This document shows, one piece after another, positions 62,512 through 64,000 of a stretch of 64,000 nucleotides of DNA. The DNA comes from Chrysomallon squamiferum. Lineage: Eukaryota; Mollusca; Gastropoda; Neomphalida; Peltospiridae. The first letter of the stretch is position 1, and every line of letters starts with the position of its first letter. Both the position numbers and the translations under genes were made by a program. Where the stretch lies: NCBI GenBank assembly GCA_012295275.1, contig CM022666.1, positions 2,872,616 through 2,936,615 on the forward strand, given 5' to 3'. Below the pieces are notes generated by a model that saw only the letters and a program-made list of their open reading frames with translations, made no database searches and was not told where the DNA came from.

Positions 62512-62875
62512 CCTCCCTCCCTCCCTCTCTTTTTCTCCTTCTTTTTCTCTCTCCCTCTCTCTCTCTCTCTTTCTCCTTCTCTCTCTCACCTCTCTTTCAT
62601 TCTCTCCCAATCTTTCTCTCTCTCAATCTCCATCTTTCTTATTGTCATTCTCTCTCTCCCACCTCTCTTTCATTCTCTCTCAATCTCCATCTTTCTTATT
62701 GTCATTTTCTCTCTCTCTCTCTTTCAGTCTCTCTCTCTTGATCTCTTTCTCAATCTCCTTCTTTCTCTCTCATTCTCTCAGTCTCTGCCTCTTTGTCTAT
62801 CTCTCCATCTTTTCTCCTCTCTTGTTTTCTCTCTCATTTCTTTTTCTTTTCTTTCTTTTCTTCTCTAAGACTTTT
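62355..62875. repeat. Long TC-rich pyrimidine tract
   Basis: A 520 bp pyrimidine-rich block with pure (TC)n at about 62429-62507, CTCC units at 62507-62526, and two tandem copies of TCTCAATCTCCATCTTTCTT with TATTGTCATT near 62620 and 62680. The 203-residue Ser/Leu/Pro frame is a translation artefact. Confidence 0.95.
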
Positions 62876-62944
62876 TTTTTTCCATTTATAGGAATTGTGC
62901 AGCACTAGCTAGAATGTGAAAAAGTTCAACATGCACAGTGCGCA

Positions 62945-63065
62945 AGACTGATCCTACGAGACATTTAACTCTTCGGTTGATTGTTCCACTACTAAACTAC
63001 AACCTGGCAATACCAGGAGTTGATCCCAGATACCCAGCAATCAAATCACACAGCCAGGCCATAAC
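62945..63065 (-). mobile_element. Possible tRNA-like SINE fragment
   Basis: On the minus strand TGGCTGTGTGATTTGATTGC (63056-63037) resembles an A-box region and TGGGATCAACTCCTGG (63028-63013) a B box, in the right order. The downstream part (to 62945) is unique sequence. The GGCTGTGTG start resembles cephalopod tRNA-derived SINEs as I remember them, so the family is a guess. Confidence 0.35.
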
Positions 63066-64000
63066 AACAATGAATTCATGACAATGTATCTTTGGTGATA
63101 CAAATAACAGTCTAGGTATTTTTTTTTTTATTGTCACATTCTATTAACGAGTGCAGACAGGTTACCCAAAACTATTAAAACAATGACAGTGAAATTGAAA
63201 GAATCTTGGTAGTTATTTTTTAATTATTATTGTTATTTGTTTTTAAGTACAGCTGTAAGGTTTTGGTTAAAGTTCATTGTCTAGAAAGAGAATAAAGTTC
63301 AGAATAGAATGCCAGACAGATTTCAAATCAATCACAGAACATTAGCTCATGTCTGGGACAAAGAGAATATTTGAACTGGTAATTAAAAATTTATAACACG
63401 TTTTGAAGAGAAGATTTTCAGTGTGTCTGTTTAGATGAGTAAGAAAGTTGAAAAGGATTACAGTCACATCAGTGAAATAGTAAAAAATAGTGAATACATT
63501 TATTTGTCTATCATAATCATCTGATCCTAGTTAAAAAAAATATATATTAAAAAAAATAAAAAAAATAAAAATAAAAATTAAAAAAATAATAATAATAATC
63601 TTAATAATAATAATAAACATTTTAAAAATTAAAACATTAAATAAAATAAAAATTGATAAAATAATAAATGTTTATCAATTAAAATTACTATAAACAAAAC
63701 AAAACAAAAAACAACAAAAAAAAAATCTGAAATCCTACAAAAAATAAATAAATAATCGTCAATCATCACCCCTTTCTCCCTCCCTCGGCATCAAAAAAAC
63801 AACAACAACAACAACAAACCTTCAACAACAATCCTTTCACAACATACCCATTTCAACAACTACTACAGCTCCATTTACGACCTTATCAACTAGCGAGCTG
63901 AACAAACACAAAAACAATAAATACACAGTCACTTATATACTTACGGTATCACACACACTATCAGTATCTATCTCTGGTATACACTCATCTCAAACAGGTA
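63066..64000. other. AT-rich DNA to the window edge, no gene seen
   Basis: Non-repetitive at 63140-63520, A/AAT-rich at 63530-63730, ACA trinucleotides at 63797-63815. The end from 63830 is mixed AC-rich sequence. Confidence 0.5.

Noticed and set aside
62257-62868. A 203-codon open frame, the longest in the window
   Set aside because: It translates a TC-rich pyrimidine tract (Ser/Leu/Pro/Phe only) and has no sign of being a gene.
63085-63110. Segment starting TCTTTGGTGATAC, similar to the miR-9 seed region
   Set aside because: It matches only the first eight bases and lacks a precursor-length hairpin.

Overview
This window looks like intergenic or intronic DNA from an animal nuclear genome. 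It is strongly AT-rich, with dense microsatellites ((TC)n, (AC)n, (AAT)n, GATA/GACA, CATA), long A and T tracts, short tRNA-like (SINE-like) fragments, and no intact multi-domain protein gene. There is no bacterial gene density, operon, rRNA or CRISPR array. The repeat mix and the tRNA-like fragments fit a mollusc, possibly a cephalopod. That is an impression from pattern alone, and I hold it with low confidence.

I find no complete protein-coding gene. Nearly all open frames of 60-200 codons are translations of repeats (poly-Ser/Leu from TC, poly-Arg/Glu from GA, His/Thr from CA, Ile/Asn from AAT) or of A/T tracts. The best gene evidence is on the minus strand at 23.3-23.9 kb: a TATAAATAG box with a CCAAT motif, about 540 nt without any minus-strand ATG, then an ATG in good Kozak context, and a consensus splice donor 8 nt further on. 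I read this as the promoter and first exon of a gene running leftward. Its other exons could not be identified.

Layout: 0-5.4 kb, microsatellites and AT-rich filler. 5.4-6.3 kb, two adjacent minisatellites (73 bp, then 40 bp). 6.3-14.6 kb, microsatellites, a 76-100 bp GGATGG-rich array, a ~37 bp array and AAT-rich DNA. 14.7-15.1 kb, a non-repetitive island with a possible 42-nt microexon. 15.1-22.5 kb, repeats with small islands. 22.5-23.95 kb, the CpG-richer candidate first exon and promoter. 24-34 kb, AAT/ATT repeats, a 66 bp perfect palindrome and several degenerate tandem arrays. 34.3-34.6 kb, an island with CTCF-like and ZNF143-like motifs. 34.6-44 kb, AT-rich DNA with islands at 37.7, 41.6 and 42.8 kb. 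44-51.4 kb, more minisatellites and islands at 49.3 and 50.9 kb. 51.4-59 kb, AT-rich DNA. 59.4-60.2 kb, an open-frame island running into a 34 bp minisatellite. 60.7-61.3 kb, a CpG-richer island. 62.1-63.1 kb, a tRNA-like tandem array, a long pyrimidine tract and a SINE-like fragment.

Two themes stand out. One is the small set of non-repetitive islands that may be exons or regulatory DNA. The other is the large number of unrelated, partly decayed minisatellites, with units of about 27 to 174 bp, in only 64 kb.
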